Assembly (NCBI GenBank): GCA_028868335.1
Contig: JAGWUU010000058.1
Span: 1 to 13,157, forward strand
Source: Sphingomonadales bacterium
Lineage (GTDB): Bacteria; Pseudomonadota; Alphaproteobacteria; Sphingomonadales; Sphingomonadaceae
Length of the DNA: 13,157 nucleotides
Direction of reading: 5' to 3'
Every line of letters starts with the position of its first letter. Position 1 is the stretch's first letter. The notes beneath the pieces were generated by a model. The model was given only the letters and a program-made list of their open reading frames with translations. It was not told the DNA's origin and ran no database searches. The position numbers and the translations under genes are program-made. Below are positions 1 to 8,389 of this stretch, in pieces.

Positions 1-354
1 TTCACCCAGATAGCCCAGCAACAGTTCGTTGCTGACCAGCTTGCGCAGCAGCGCGGCCATGCCCGAAACGAAGGGGATCGGCCACATGCGCCGATAGATC
101 AGCCATTCGCTGATCGGCAGGGCCAGATAATAGATCGCGAAGAACACCCAGAAGCCTGCATGATGCGGCATCAGGTCAAACACCTGGTCAAGCTGAAGCT
201 TGCGGAACTGCAACGCCACCACCACCAGCATGGCGAGCGAAACCAGCGCGCTGAACCAGCCGGCCAGGCGCGTGCGGCTCTTTTCGTCGGCAGGCGTCAG
301 TGGCAACGGAACAGTTTTCGGCGCGGCCGTTTCAGGTGCGGCAGTGTCAGACAT
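1..354 (-). CDS. Integral membrane protein, N-terminal part (possible YbhN/LPG-synthase-TM-like), cut by window edge
   Basis: An open frame reads leftward from an ATG at 354 to the window edge, giving 118 residues with no stop; the rest lies outside. The start is MSDTAAPETAAPKTVP, an Ala/Pro/Thr-rich cytosolic tail of about 28 residues. A hydrophobic segment follows (about residues 31-49, WFSALVSLAMLVVVALQF), then an amphipathic stretch (RKLQLDQVFDLMP) and a second hydrophobic segment (about 67-81, GFWVFFAIYYLALPI). After these come WLIYRRMW and RKLVSNELLLGYLGE. The pattern of helix, 'LDLDQVF.LMP' linker, helix, then 'Y/RRMW' resembles the start of the YbhN/AglD/lysylphosphatidylglycerol-synthase transmembrane family, whose members often sit beside glycosyltransferases. 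This is a resemblance by eye only. The gene diverges from the glycosyltransferase at 546 across 191 bp, so they may share a control region. That it is a real membrane protein is fairly sure; the family is uncertain. Confidence 0.72.
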   Translation of the reverse strand, partial: MSDTAAPETAAPKTVPLPLTPADEKSRTRLAGWFSALVSLAMLVVVALQFRKLQLDQVFDLMPHHAGFWVFFAIYYLALPISEWLIYRRMWPIPFVSGMAALLRKLVSNELLLGYLGE

Positions 355-545
355 CAAGTCGGCCCTCTGGCTGGCAATTGGACAAGCCCGGCGCAGCCCC
401 AGCGCCTGATGCACAGATCGTGCGGAGAAGATTTCCTCGCGTGGTCACGTAAAGGTGTTCTCGGGTTGCGCCCTTGGCAGAATTCAAAGCCCTTGGGAAG
501 AGTCCACGCCTTGCCGCGTCATTTCCCCCCAGCTATCGCTTGGAA

Positions 546-1664
546 ATGCCTGTCCTGCATATCCTCATCCCGATCCACGACTTTTCCGCCGGAGGCACCG
601 AAGTCATAGCCTTCCGGTTGGCGGAGCAGTGGCTGGCGGCGGGGTGCCGGGTCACGATCCTTGCAGGTGCCGCCGATGGCGCCATGCGCGGGCGTGTGCC
701 CGCCGGGGCAGAGGTGACTATCCTCCATCCGCCGGTGCAGCGCAGCACCTTTTCGCGGTTGCGGCTGGGCCCGGCGATGGTTCCCGCCCTGCGCCGAATC
801 GCGCCGGACGTGGTGTTCATTCCGGGCAACTTCCACTTCATCCTGGCCCAGGCCTTCAGACGCGCGCTGCCCGCCACGCCGATCGTCGCCAAGATCAGCA
901 ACCCCATGCTCCCCGACACCCTGTCCGGTGCGGTACTGCGCAGCATGGGCGCCGGGCTTTTGCGGCGCTATTTCCGACCGATCGACATGGTCGTGGCGAT
1001 GAACCGCGGCCTTGAGGCAGAGCACCGCCGGATGGATCCATTCGGCCAGGTCCGCACCATCACGGATCCGAACGTGCCCGACGACGCTGAGGTCATGCCC
1101 ATGCGCGACCGACGCGTTGGCACGGGTCCGGTACGGCTGTTGCTGATCGGGCGGCTCGAACCGCAAAAGGACATTCCCCTCGCGCTCGCAGTCGTTGACC
1201 GGCTTCAAAAGCGGCGGCCTGCCCACCTTACCGTTCTCGGCGAAGGCTACCTGCGCGCCACGGTTGAACGCGAACGGGATCGGCTTGGCCTGGCCGGGGC
1301 GGTCGCCCTGCCCGGGTTCATTCCCGACATCGCGGCCGCGCTCGACGCGGCCGACGTGCTGTTGATCACCTCGCGCTACGAAGGCGGCCCGGCGGTGGCG
1401 GTGGAAGCTCTGGCGCGGGGACTTCCCGTTGTCAGCACCGATTGTTCGCACTTTCTGCGCGAACTGATCGTTGATCCCCGCCTCGGTCGGCTGGTTGCCG
1501 GTCGCGACCCAGCGGCGCTTGCCAACGCGATCGAGGCACAGATGGAGACGGAGCCCGCTCCGCTCGACCTGATCCGGGCAACCGTCGATCCGAGCCGCTA
1601 CGGCGCGGCGGCGCGCGCCTATCTGGCGCTGTTCAACGAACTGACCGGCAACAGATCCGCATAA
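546..1664 (+). CDS. GT4-family (GT-B fold) glycosyltransferase
   Basis: The 372-residue protein is a retaining GT-B glycosyltransferase of the GT4 type, expected to act at the cytosolic membrane face and transfer a sugar from a nucleotide-sugar donor to a glycan or lipid acceptor. The N-terminal domain opens with a beta strand and glycine loop (residues 4-19, LHILIPIHDFSAGGTE), typical of the acceptor domain. The C-terminal donor domain has GRLEPQKD (202-209), LGEG (231-234), LPGFIPD (255-261) and the E-x7-E signature in SRYEGGPAVAVE (E279 and E287). The ATG at 546 is chosen because the conserved first strand begins right after it. An in-frame TTG at 474 would add 24 residues with no family-like sequence. 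No strong ribosome binding site is visible. The 3' end overlaps the convergent deacetylase-like gene by 46 bp. Donor and acceptor cannot be read from the sequence. Confidence 0.9.
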   Translation: MPVLHILIPIHDFSAGGTEVIAFRLAEQWLAAGCRVTILAGAADGAMRGRVPAGAEVTILHPPVQRSTFSRLRLGPAMVPALRRIAPDVVFIPGNFHFILAQAFRRALPATPIVAKISNPMLPDTLSGAVLRSMGAGLLRRYFRPIDMVVAMNRGLEAEHRRMDPFGQVRTITDPNVPDDAEVMPMRDRRVGTGPVRLLLIGRLEPQKDIPLALAVVDRLQKRRPAHLTVLGEGYLRATVERERDRLGLAGAVALPGFIPDIAAALDAADVLLITSRYEGGPAVAVEALARGLPVVSTDCSHFLRELIVDPRLGRLVAGRDPAALANAIEAQMETEPAPLDLIRATVDPSRYGAAARAYLALFNELTGNRSA

Positions 1665-2377
1665 CGCCCCGCTGGGCGGCGGCGAGCGAAGGCAGTGTAG
1701 GTCTTTTCGATACTGTCGATCAGCGCCGGGACGGTCGTGTCGCCGGGATGGACCGCGACGCGAGCGATTTGCTGGCCCTGCAAGGCATGCCGCGCAAGGC
1801 CCGCGAAGAACCGCGAGGAGAGCTGCCGTCCCTTGCTGCGGCTGGCCCAGGTCACCACCGGCCCCTTGGCCAGCACCGCGCCGTCAGAAGGCCGCCACAC
1901 CCGGAAGTGATCCTCGGCGAGGGCAAAGCCGCTATCGGCCAGAGCCTCACGTGCGCCGTTGCCATAGAGCCAGGCCGGGGCGATGAAACCGGCGGCGGGG
2001 CGGCCGATGATGTCCTCGAGCAGCGCCTTGCCATCGGCCATGCGCCGGGCGGCGACCTCGCGCGGAAGGCCGAGGAATTCCCCTTCCCCGGCGGTCATGT
2101 GCTTCGCCTTGAACGAGGCCGCGCCGCTGTGCTGCGCCAGGTCCTTGTGGAACCAGCCGTGGACGAACATTTCCACCCCGGCGTCCGACCAGCCGCGCAA
2201 CTTGCGCTGAAAGGCGGGCGCTTCGACCAGCGGTGCCTCGCCCCAATGGTCCGCCACCACCAGCATGGCAAATTTCGGTCCGCCAAGGATCCGCGAGAGC
2301 TGGTCGGCAAGCTGATCGACCTCGCGTTCGAAGCGCGGGCCGACATCGTGGATCGAGGCCAGGAGGAGCTTGCTCAT
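1619..2377 (-). CDS. Polysaccharide-deacetylase-like protein (DUF2334-like)
   Basis: The 252-residue protein has the layout of the carbohydrate esterase 4/DUF2334 type NodB-fold family. These are metal-dependent hydrolases that usually remove acetyl groups from amino sugars in polysaccharides or glycolipids. Visible motifs are SIHDV (8-12, with H10/D11 at the first strand), HGWFH (73-77, an HxxxH metal pair), FIAPAWLYG (131-139, the usual Pro/Trp motif) and AVHPGD (208-213, late catalytic His). No signal peptide is present, so it is probably cytosolic. It is the last gene of a minus-strand operon: its ATG overlaps the stop of the deiminase gene as ATGA, implying translational coupling. Its 3' end overlaps the convergent glycosyltransferase, which fits a shared glycan theme but does not prove one. 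Fold assignment is fairly sure; the substrate is unknown. Confidence 0.82.
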   Translation of the reverse strand: MSKLLLASIHDVGPRFEREVDQLADQLSRILGGPKFAMLVVADHWGEAPLVEAPAFQRKLRGWSDAGVEMFVHGWFHKDLAQHSGAASFKAKHMTAGEGEFLGLPREVAARRMADGKALLEDIIGRPAAGFIAPAWLYGNGAREALADSGFALAEDHFRVWRPSDGAVLAKGPVVTWASRSKGRQLSSRFFAGLARHALQGQQIARVAVHPGDTTVPALIDSIEKTYTAFARRRPAGRYADLLPVSSLNSAR

Positions 2378-3354
2378 AGCCGTGGCATCTGCTGGCTCGC
2401 GCAGTGGAAGCTGCCGCCACCGGCCAGTACCGCATCGGCGAGGATGCCCGTCACCGGGCGATCAGGGAACAGTTCCTGCACGGCTGCCACACCGTCCGCG
2501 TCATGCCGGGTGCCATAAAGCGGCACGACCACAAGGTGCGACGTGATCGCAAAGTTCATGTAGCTCGCCGGTTCGATCCGTCCTCCTGCGCTTTCAACCC
2601 GGCCGGGCGACGGGACGTCGCGGACGGTCACGCCAAAGGCCTCGACCCGTGCCCTAGCGTCGGCATAGATCGCGGCGTTGGGATCGTCGGCTCCGGTCGC
2701 GCGGGGCACGGCGAGAACATTGGGCGCAACGAACCGGGCAAGGTTGTCGACATGGCCGTCGGTATGATCGTTGATCAGCCCGTCGCCCAGCCACAAAACC
2801 CGGTCATAGCCAAGATCGCGCGCCAGCCGCGCCTCGATCTCCCCGCGCGACAAGCCGGGGTTGCGGTTGGGGTTGAGCAGGCACTGTTCGGTCGTCGCGA
2901 CCAGGCCGGTGCCATCGCCATCAAGCGCCCCGCCCTCAAGGATCCAGTCTGCCGTCTTGACCGGCAGTTCCATGCTCGCCGCGAGTTCCGCGCCGATCTC
3001 CTGGTCGCCGTCCATCAGGTACTTGCCGCCCCAGCCGTTGAACCCGAAGCGCATGCCAGCCGCGTGATCCCCGTCGCGCACCACCAGCGGCCCGGTATCG
3101 CGCAGCCAGACGTCGCCATAGCGCCGCATCTCAAGCCGCACCGCTTCCGCGCACAGACTGCGCGCGCGGGCGGCATTGGCCTCATCCCGAACGATCAGCC
3201 GCACCTCCTGCCCGCTGTCCGCGACGGCATTGGCGAACGCGGCGATCTGCTCCTGCGCCAGATCGAGAAACCCCGGCCATTCCTCCGCATCGTGCGGGAA
3301 GCCGATCCAGATCAGACGCTGGGGATGCCATTCGGGGGGAAACCAGATTGTCAT
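2374..3354 (-). CDS. aguA: Agmatine deiminase / peptidylarginine deiminase (PPAD-type) family protein
   Basis: The 326-residue protein belongs to the guanidino-group-modifying superfamily, agmatine deiminase branch, which converts agmatine to N-carbamoylputrescine plus ammonia in putrescine synthesis from arginine. It begins FPPEWHPQRLIWIGFPH (5-21), the usual N-terminal family motif. Catalytic features follow: WLRDTGP (83-89, substrate-binding D86), LEGGALDGDG (139-148), HTDGHVDNLARF (197-208, catalytic H201) and GGGSFHC near the end (catalytic C318, then ASQQ). Length is slightly short for AguA but all key residues are present. Its ATG lies 7 bp after the TAG of the M28 peptidase gene, with AGG of that stop region able to serve as ribosome binding site, and its stop overlaps the deacetylase-like start. 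The usual partner, N-carbamoylputrescine amidase (aguB), is not in the window, so the gene symbol is a family-level suggestion; another guanidino substrate is possible. Confidence 0.88.
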   Translation of the reverse strand: MTIWFPPEWHPQRLIWIGFPHDAEEWPGFLDLAQEQIAAFANAVADSGQEVRLIVRDEANAARARSLCAEAVRLEMRRYGDVWLRDTGPLVVRDGDHAAGMRFGFNGWGGKYLMDGDQEIGAELAASMELPVKTADWILEGGALDGDGTGLVATTEQCLLNPNRNPGLSRGEIEARLARDLGYDRVLWLGDGLINDHTDGHVDNLARFVAPNVLAVPRATGADDPNAAIYADARARVEAFGVTVRDVPSPGRVESAGGRIEPASYMNFAITSHLVVVPLYGTRHDADGVAAVQELFPDRPVTGILADAVLAGGGSFHCASQQMPRL

Positions 3355-3361
3355 GCGCGGC

Positions 3362-5044
3362 CTAGTTGGACCCCGCCCGGCTCTTGTCGCGGATCAACCG
3401 GAATTCGTCGGTCTTGTGCCAGTTGGGCCAATCGCTGGTTTCGGCGAGGCTGCGACCGAGCGTGTAGAACAGCTTCACGTTCTGCACGGGGCCGGACCAG
3501 TCCCAGTCCTCGTGGAACTCGTCGCTGGGCTGGTGGTAGTCAGTGCTGGTGTAGGCCTCCGCCGCAGCCTGTCCGGCCGCCTTGCCGCCCTTGATCCAAT
3601 CGGTGCCGCGCCCGACATCGAACATCGGCACGCCGCGCTTGGCGAAGCTGAAATGGTCCGAACGGTAGTAGTGGCCGCGCTCGGAATGCTCCTCGGGGCT
3701 TTCGTGCAGGCCCATCGCGGCCATCGCCGCCTTGAGGTAACGGGTGAGGTCCGACTTGTCTCCGCCGGTCACCTCCACGTCGCGCGCGGCGGCGCCGGGC
3801 AACAGCCCGTCCATGTTGACCCCGCCAACCGTGCGCGCCAGCGGATAGACCGGATTGCGGGCGTAGTATTCCGAACCCAGCAGCCCGGATTCCTCCAGTG
3901 TCACCGCCAGGAACACCTGGCTGCGCGCGGCAGGTCCGGCCTTGTGATTGGCCTCGGCCAGGGCGACCAGCGAGGCGACGCCGGTGGCGTTGTCGACCGC
4001 GCCATTGCAGATGTCATCGCCCTTGGCATTGGCCTGGCAGTGGCCAAGATGATCCCAATGCGCGGTGTAGAGCACGTATTCCCCGGGCCGGGTCCGGCCC
4101 GGCTGCACGCCGATGACATTGTGCGACATCGCCCGTTCGATCGTGTTGTCGAACGACAGACTGGCGGTGGCATCAAGCGGCACCGCCTTGAAGCCCTTGA
4201 CCTTGGCCGCCGCGCTGAGAGCGGCAAAGTCCTGTCCGGCCGCCTTGAAGATCGCTTCGGCGACCGGCTTCTGTATCCAGCCGTTGCTCTGGGTCTGGTC
4301 CATGCCGTCGTTGGCGCTCTGGACGAACTTCTGCTTGCCCGACCAGCTCGACTGGACGACCTGCCAGCCATAGGCCGCCGGGAAGGTATCATGAACGATC
4401 AGCGCGCCCGCCGCGCCCTCCCGGGCCGCTTCCTCGAACTTGTAGGTCCAGCGGCCGTAGTAGGTCATCCGCCGCCCCTTGAAGAGGCCGGTTTCGTCAG
4501 CCTGTTCGTAGTCGGGGTCGTTGACCAGGATTACCGCGATCTTGCCCTTCATGTCCTGCCCGGCATAGTCGTTCCACCCCAGTTCGGGCGCATTGATGCC
4601 ATAGCCGACGAAGACCAGCGGAGCGTCCGCAAGCTGCGTGTGCGGAACGATTCGATAGGAACCGGCCACGAAGTCCTTGCCATGGCTGAACGCCATCACC
4701 TGGCCATGGGCGCTGACCGTCAGCGGGCTGAAATTCCCGGCCTCCATTACCACGGTCGGCACGTCCTGGGTCCAGCTTCCCTTGTTGCCCGGCTTGAGTC
4801 CGGCCGCCTTGAACCGGGAAATGATCTGGGCCACGGTCTTGGTTTCCGCCGGAGTTCCCGGACCGCGCCCTTCGTAGGCATCGGACGAAAGGGTGCGGGT
4901 GACGTCCTTCAACGTCTCGACCGAAATCGGCGGAACTTTCACCGAGGGAACCGGCGGCGGGGCCTTGGCCTCGGCAGTTACCGCCCATGCGGCGAATGAC
5001 ACAGTTGCGAACAGGGAAATTGAGCGGGCTGCAAAGGATGGCAC
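3362..5044 (-). CDS. Exported M28-family zinc metallopeptidase with PA domain
   Basis: The 560-residue protein is a secreted or periplasmic aminopeptidase-like enzyme of family M28. It starts with a signal peptide (residues 1-26; basic/polar start MPSFAARSIS, hydrophobic core, AEA before K27). A protease-associated (PA) insert spans about 140-290. The co-catalytic dizinc site is complete: H329 (TAHWDHLG), D351 (GAVDNATG), E384 catalytic and E385 ligand (LEESGLLGS), D412 (NMDG) and H504 (TDYHQPSDE). Cys336 and Cys346 are close enough to form a disulfide. The start is a GTG preceded by GGAG at a suitable distance. An ATG 7 bp upstream is out of frame. It is the first gene of the operon with the deiminase and deacetylase-like genes, and lies divergent from glnE across 132 bp. 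The likely role is release of N-terminal residues from peptides; specificity is not readable. Confidence 0.93.
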   Translation of the reverse strand: MPSFAARSISLFATVSFAAWAVTAEAKAPPPVPSVKVPPISVETLKDVTRTLSSDAYEGRGPGTPAETKTVAQIISRFKAAGLKPGNKGSWTQDVPTVVMEAGNFSPLTVSAHGQVMAFSHGKDFVAGSYRIVPHTQLADAPLVFVGYGINAPELGWNDYAGQDMKGKIAVILVNDPDYEQADETGLFKGRRMTYYGRWTYKFEEAAREGAAGALIVHDTFPAAYGWQVVQSSWSGKQKFVQSANDGMDQTQSNGWIQKPVAEAIFKAAGQDFAALSAAAKVKGFKAVPLDATASLSFDNTIERAMSHNVIGVQPGRTRPGEYVLYTAHWDHLGHCQANAKGDDICNGAVDNATGVASLVALAEANHKAGPAARSQVFLAVTLEESGLLGSEYYARNPVYPLARTVGGVNMDGLLPGAAARDVEVTGGDKSDLTRYLKAAMAAMGLHESPEEHSERGHYYRSDHFSFAKRGVPMFDVGRGTDWIKGGKAAGQAAAEAYTSTDYHQPSDEFHEDWDWSGPVQNVKLFYTLGRSLAETSDWPNWHKTDEFRLIRDKSRAGSN

Positions 5045-5176
5045 GGTGCATCTCCGAAATGGGGCGGGAATGACCCGGATGTGGCAGAGCCGTTACCCGG
5101 CGGCAAGGCAGGCATCGACAAACGACGTGATTCAACCGCTTGATTGCCGCGGCCCGCCAAGGCATCGCCGGACTCG

Positions 5177-7891
5177 ATGACAGCCGACTGGACCGGAGCG
5201 CTTGACCGCGCGCGCGCAAACGCGCCCTTTCTCGCCCAGGGACTCGATCGCCTGCCCGCACTCGAGGAACTGCTGGCCGCGGGAGACGGAGAGGCGGCGC
5301 TGGCCTGGGCCAAGGAAGCTGGCCACGGAGCAGCCAACGTTGGATCGGCCCTGCGCCGCGAAAAGCTTGCCCTCGCGGTTGCCCTGGCGATCGGCGATCT
5401 TGCCGGGGCGTTCCCGTTGCTCGCCGTCACTGGCGAGCTTTCCGACTTTGCCGACCGGGCGCTCGATGCGGCGATCGCCGATGCGATCCGCGCGCGGGTG
5501 CCCGATGCCGAGCCGGCCGGGTTCATCGCTCTTGCTCTGGGAAAGCACGGCGCGCGCGAGTTGAACTACAGTTCGGACATCGACCCGATCCTGCTCTATG
5601 ATCCGGCGCTGCTCCCCCGCCGCGAACGCGACGAGCCTGGGGAGGCGGCGCAGCGCGTCGCCCGCACGCTGATGCAGACGATGAGCCACGTCGACGCAGA
5701 GGGCTATGTGTTCCGCGTTGACCTGCGCCTGCGACCGGCCTCGGAAGTCAGTCCGCTGGCGATCCCGGTCGAAGCCGCGCTGACTCACTACGAAAGCTCT
5801 GCCCTCGCATGGGAGCGCGCCGCCTTCATCCGGGCGCGGGCCTGTGCGGGCGATCTGGCGGCGGGCGAGGCTTTTCTCGCAGCGATCCGTCCGTTTGTCT
5901 GGCGCAAGAGCCTCGACTTCGGGGCGATCACCGAGATCGGGCGGTTGACCCATCGCATCCGCGCCAGCCAGGCCGGACCGACGCGTCCCGGCCCCGGCTT
6001 CGACGTCAAGAAAGGACGCGGCGGAATTCGCGAGGTCGAATTCTACGCCCAGACCCACCAGTTGATCCACGGCGGCCGCAACCCGGCGCTGCGCCAGCGG
6101 CGCACCCGGGCGAGCCTCGACGCGCTGGCCGAAGCGGGGATCATCGGCGCCGATGACGCGCGGGTTCTTGGCGAAAGTTACGACCGCCTGCGCCAGGTCG
6201 AGCATCGCCTGCAAATGGTGGCAGACCAGCAGACCCACCGCCTGCCGCTCGATCCCGAAGCGCTCGATGCCGTGGCCCGGCTCGATGGCCTGGAAAGTGG
6301 CGCGGCGCTGCTGGCGGAACTTGACACCGTAACCGAAGCGGTCGGTTCGCGGTATGATCGCCTGATCGCCGAGCACGGCCACGATCCCGGCACACTCTCG
6401 CCGGTCGCCGCGCCGCAGGGCGAGGCGTTGGCGGGCGAGCTTGGCAAGCTGGGTTTCGCCGATCCCGACGCGCTTTCCGCACGTATCGAGGCGTGGCGAT
6501 CGGGCAAGCTGCGCGCGCTGCGCAGCGAAGCGGCCCGCGCCGCTTTCGAGGCGATCCAGGTTCCGCTGCTCACCGCCCTCGCCTCCGCGCCCGAACCCGA
6601 GCGCGCGCTGCTCCGCTGGGAACAGTTGCTCACCAACCTGCCAAGCGCGGTAAACCTGTTTCGCCTGCTTGAAGCGCGGCCCGGCCTGCTGGAATTGCTC
6701 GCGCGGATTCTCAGCCTCGCGCCGCCGCTGGCCGATGCGCTGGCCCGCCGCGCCGACCTGCTCGATCCGCTGATCGACGCCAGCGCCTTCGACCTGCCGC
6801 CCGACGTTCCGACGCTGGCGGCCGAGCTGATCCGCGGCGAGGCTGACGACGATTACGAACGCCTGCTCAACCGGGTGCGACGCAAGGTGGGCGAACTGCG
6901 CTTCGCCCTGGGTGTCCAGCTCATCGAAGGGGTGCGCGATCCGCTTGAGATCGGAATGGGGCTGAACCGCGTGGCGGAAGCGGCGCTGGTCGTGCTGACC
7001 GATGCCACCGGCGATGAATTCGCCCGCACCCATGGCCGCATTCCCGGCAGCAACCTGCTGGCCATGGGCTATGGCCGGCTTGGCGGTGGGATGCTGACCC
7101 ATGCGTCCGACCTTGACCTCGTGTTCCTGTTCAGCGGTGATCATGGTGCGGAAAGCGACGGGCGGCGTCCCCTCGGCGCCACGCTCTACTACAACCGCCT
7201 CGCCCAGCGGGTCAGCGCGGCGCTGTCGGTGCCCACCGCGGAAGGAGCGCTCTACGAGGTCGATACGCGGCTGCGGCCATCGGGCGCGCAGGGGCCGCTG
7301 GCGGTCAGCCTCGACAGCTTCGCCCGCTACCAGCGCGAATCGGCATGGACCTGGGAACACATGGCGCTCGCCCGCGCCCGGGTGCTGTTCGGACCCGATG
7401 CCGAACGGCGGGAGCTGGAAGCGATCGTTCACGCGGTCCTGACCATGCCGCGCGATCAGGTGAAGCTGCGCGCCGACGTGCTGCACATGCGCGGCGAAAT
7501 GGCGCGCCACAAACCGGGCAAGGGACCGCTCGACGTCAAGCTGGCGCGCGGCGGTCTGGTCGATGTCGAGTTCATCACCCACTACCTGCAACTGCGCGAG
7601 GGCAAGGGGCTTACCCCGTACATGCCCGATGCCCTGGCACAACTCGCCGCCGCCGGGCTTGTTTCCGCGGCCTTGCGCCCGGCGCACGCCATGCTCACTC
7701 GTTTCCTGATCGCCGCGCGACTGCTCGCGCCCGATGGCGACGAGCCGCCGCCAGCCGCGCGCGCCGTGCTTGCAAAGGCGTGCCAATGCGGCGATTGGGG
7801 CAACCTGATCGAAGCGATCGACCATGCTCGCCAGACCGTCGCGGCGTGCTGGGAGCAGACCTTCGAGGAAAAGCTGGAGTTGAACCGATGA
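5177..7891 (+). CDS. glnE: Bifunctional glutamine synthetase adenylyltransferase / adenylyl-removing enzyme
   Basis: GlnE reversibly attaches AMP to glutamine synthetase, switching it off when nitrogen is plentiful, under control of PII. The 904-residue protein has the two nucleotidyltransferase domains expected. The N-terminal (adenylyl-removing) one has GKHGARELNYSSDID starting near residue 122, with metal-binding D134 and D136. The C-terminal (adenylylating) one has MGYGRLGGGMLTHASDLD starting near 630, with D645 and D647. Helical regulatory bundles lie between and after them. It is shorter than the E. coli enzyme, mainly at the N terminus, as usual in sphingomonads. ATG 5177 is chosen; an in-frame TTG at 5144 would add 11 residues and cannot be excluded, as no clear ribosome binding site is visible at either. 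The TGA stop overlaps the bcp start (ATGA). A long frame on the opposite strand is a GC-codon shadow. Confidence 0.96.
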   Translation: MTADWTGALDRARANAPFLAQGLDRLPALEELLAAGDGEAALAWAKEAGHGAANVGSALRREKLALAVALAIGDLAGAFPLLAVTGELSDFADRALDAAIADAIRARVPDAEPAGFIALALGKHGARELNYSSDIDPILLYDPALLPRRERDEPGEAAQRVARTLMQTMSHVDAEGYVFRVDLRLRPASEVSPLAIPVEAALTHYESSALAWERAAFIRARACAGDLAAGEAFLAAIRPFVWRKSLDFGAITEIGRLTHRIRASQAGPTRPGPGFDVKKGRGGIREVEFYAQTHQLIHGGRNPALRQRRTRASLDALAEAGIIGADDARVLGESYDRLRQVEHRLQMVADQQTHRLPLDPEALDAVARLDGLESGAALLAELDTVTEAVGSRYDRLIAEHGHDPGTLSPVAAPQGEALAGELGKLGFADPDALSARIEAWRSGKLRALRSEAARAAFEAIQVPLLTALASAPEPERALLRWEQLLTNLPSAVNLFRLLEARPGLLELLARILSLAPPLADALARRADLLDPLIDASAFDLPPDVPTLAAELIRGEADDDYERLLNRVRRKVGELRFALGVQLIEGVRDPLEIGMGLNRVAEAALVVLTDATGDEFARTHGRIPGSNLLAMGYGRLGGGMLTHASDLDLVFLFSGDHGAESDGRRPLGATLYYNRLAQRVSAALSVPTAEGALYEVDTRLRPSGAQGPLAVSLDSFARYQRESAWTWEHMALARARVLFGPDAERRELEAIVHAVLTMPRDQVKLRADVLHMRGEMARHKPGKGPLDVKLARGGLVDVEFITHYLQLREGKGLTPYMPDALAQLAAAGLVSAALRPAHAMLTRFLIAARLLAPDGDEPPPAARAVLAKACQCGDWGNLIEAIDHARQTVAACWEQTFEEKLELNR

Positions 7892-8361
7892 GCGCATTTC
7901 CCGGTGTGGGCGATCCCCTTCCCGACGTTGCCCTGACCAGTCCAGATGGTGGGACGGTCAAGCCGTCAGACTTTTCCGGCAGGAAGCTCGTGGTGTTCTT
8001 CTATCCCAAGGACGACACGCCGGGCTGCACCACCGAGAACCAGGACTTCACATCGCTGGCCGATGACTTTGCCAGAGCCGGGATCGCCCTGCTCGGCGTC
8101 AGCAAGGACCCGCCCACGCGCCACCAGAAGTTCATCGCCAAATACGGCCTCGCCGCCCCGCTGGCGAGCGACGCGGTCGAGGGCGGCCTGTCCGACGCAC
8201 TGGGGATCTGGACCGAAAAGCAGAACTATGGCCGCGCCTACATGGGCATGGTCCGCACGACCTACCTTGTCGGCCCGGACGGACGGATCGCGCAGGTGTG
8301 GAACAAGGTGAAGGTCAAGGGCCACGCCGCCGAGGTGCTGGAAGCAGCCCAAGCCTTGTAA
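7888..8361 (+). CDS. bcp: Bcp/PrxQ-type thiol peroxidase (peroxiredoxin), single-cysteine form
   Basis: The 157-residue protein is a cytosolic peroxiredoxin that reduces hydrogen peroxide and organic peroxides. The peroxidatic cysteine is in TPGCTTE, with the conserved FFYPKDDTPGCT context and the distal region GRAYMGMVRTTYLVG ahead of the C-terminal strand. It is the only cysteine in the protein. The resolving cysteine found five residues downstream in E. coli Bcp is replaced by glutamine (CTTENQ), and no alternative second cysteine exists, so turnover must rely on an external thiol. The start overlaps the glnE stop as ATGA, showing translational coupling. The next gene begins 28 bp later. 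Family assignment is secure. Confidence 0.95.
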   Translation: MSAFPGVGDPLPDVALTSPDGGTVKPSDFSGRKLVVFFYPKDDTPGCTTENQDFTSLADDFARAGIALLGVSKDPPTRHQKFIAKYGLAAPLASDAVEGGLSDALGIWTEKQNYGRAYMGMVRTTYLVGPDGRIAQVWNKVKVKGHAAEVLEAAQAL

Positions 8362-8389
8362 TTCAGACGAGCATGATTCAGGCTGAGCC

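Noticed and set aside
519..1451. A 310-codon minus-strand frame opposite the glycosyltransferase
   Set aside because: Arg/Gly/His-rich shadow sequence without domains; the plus-strand GT4 motifs are clear.
3176..4999. A 607-codon plus-strand frame opposite the M28 peptidase and deiminase genes
   Set aside because: It is a shadow of two minus-strand genes with complete catalytic motifs; its own sequence has no family features.
5132..7897. A 921-codon open frame on the minus strand opposite glnE
   Set aside because: It mirrors glnE almost exactly, has the Arg/Gln/Gly-rich low-information composition of a GC-codon shadow, and shows no recognisable domain, while the plus strand encodes an unmistakable GlnE.
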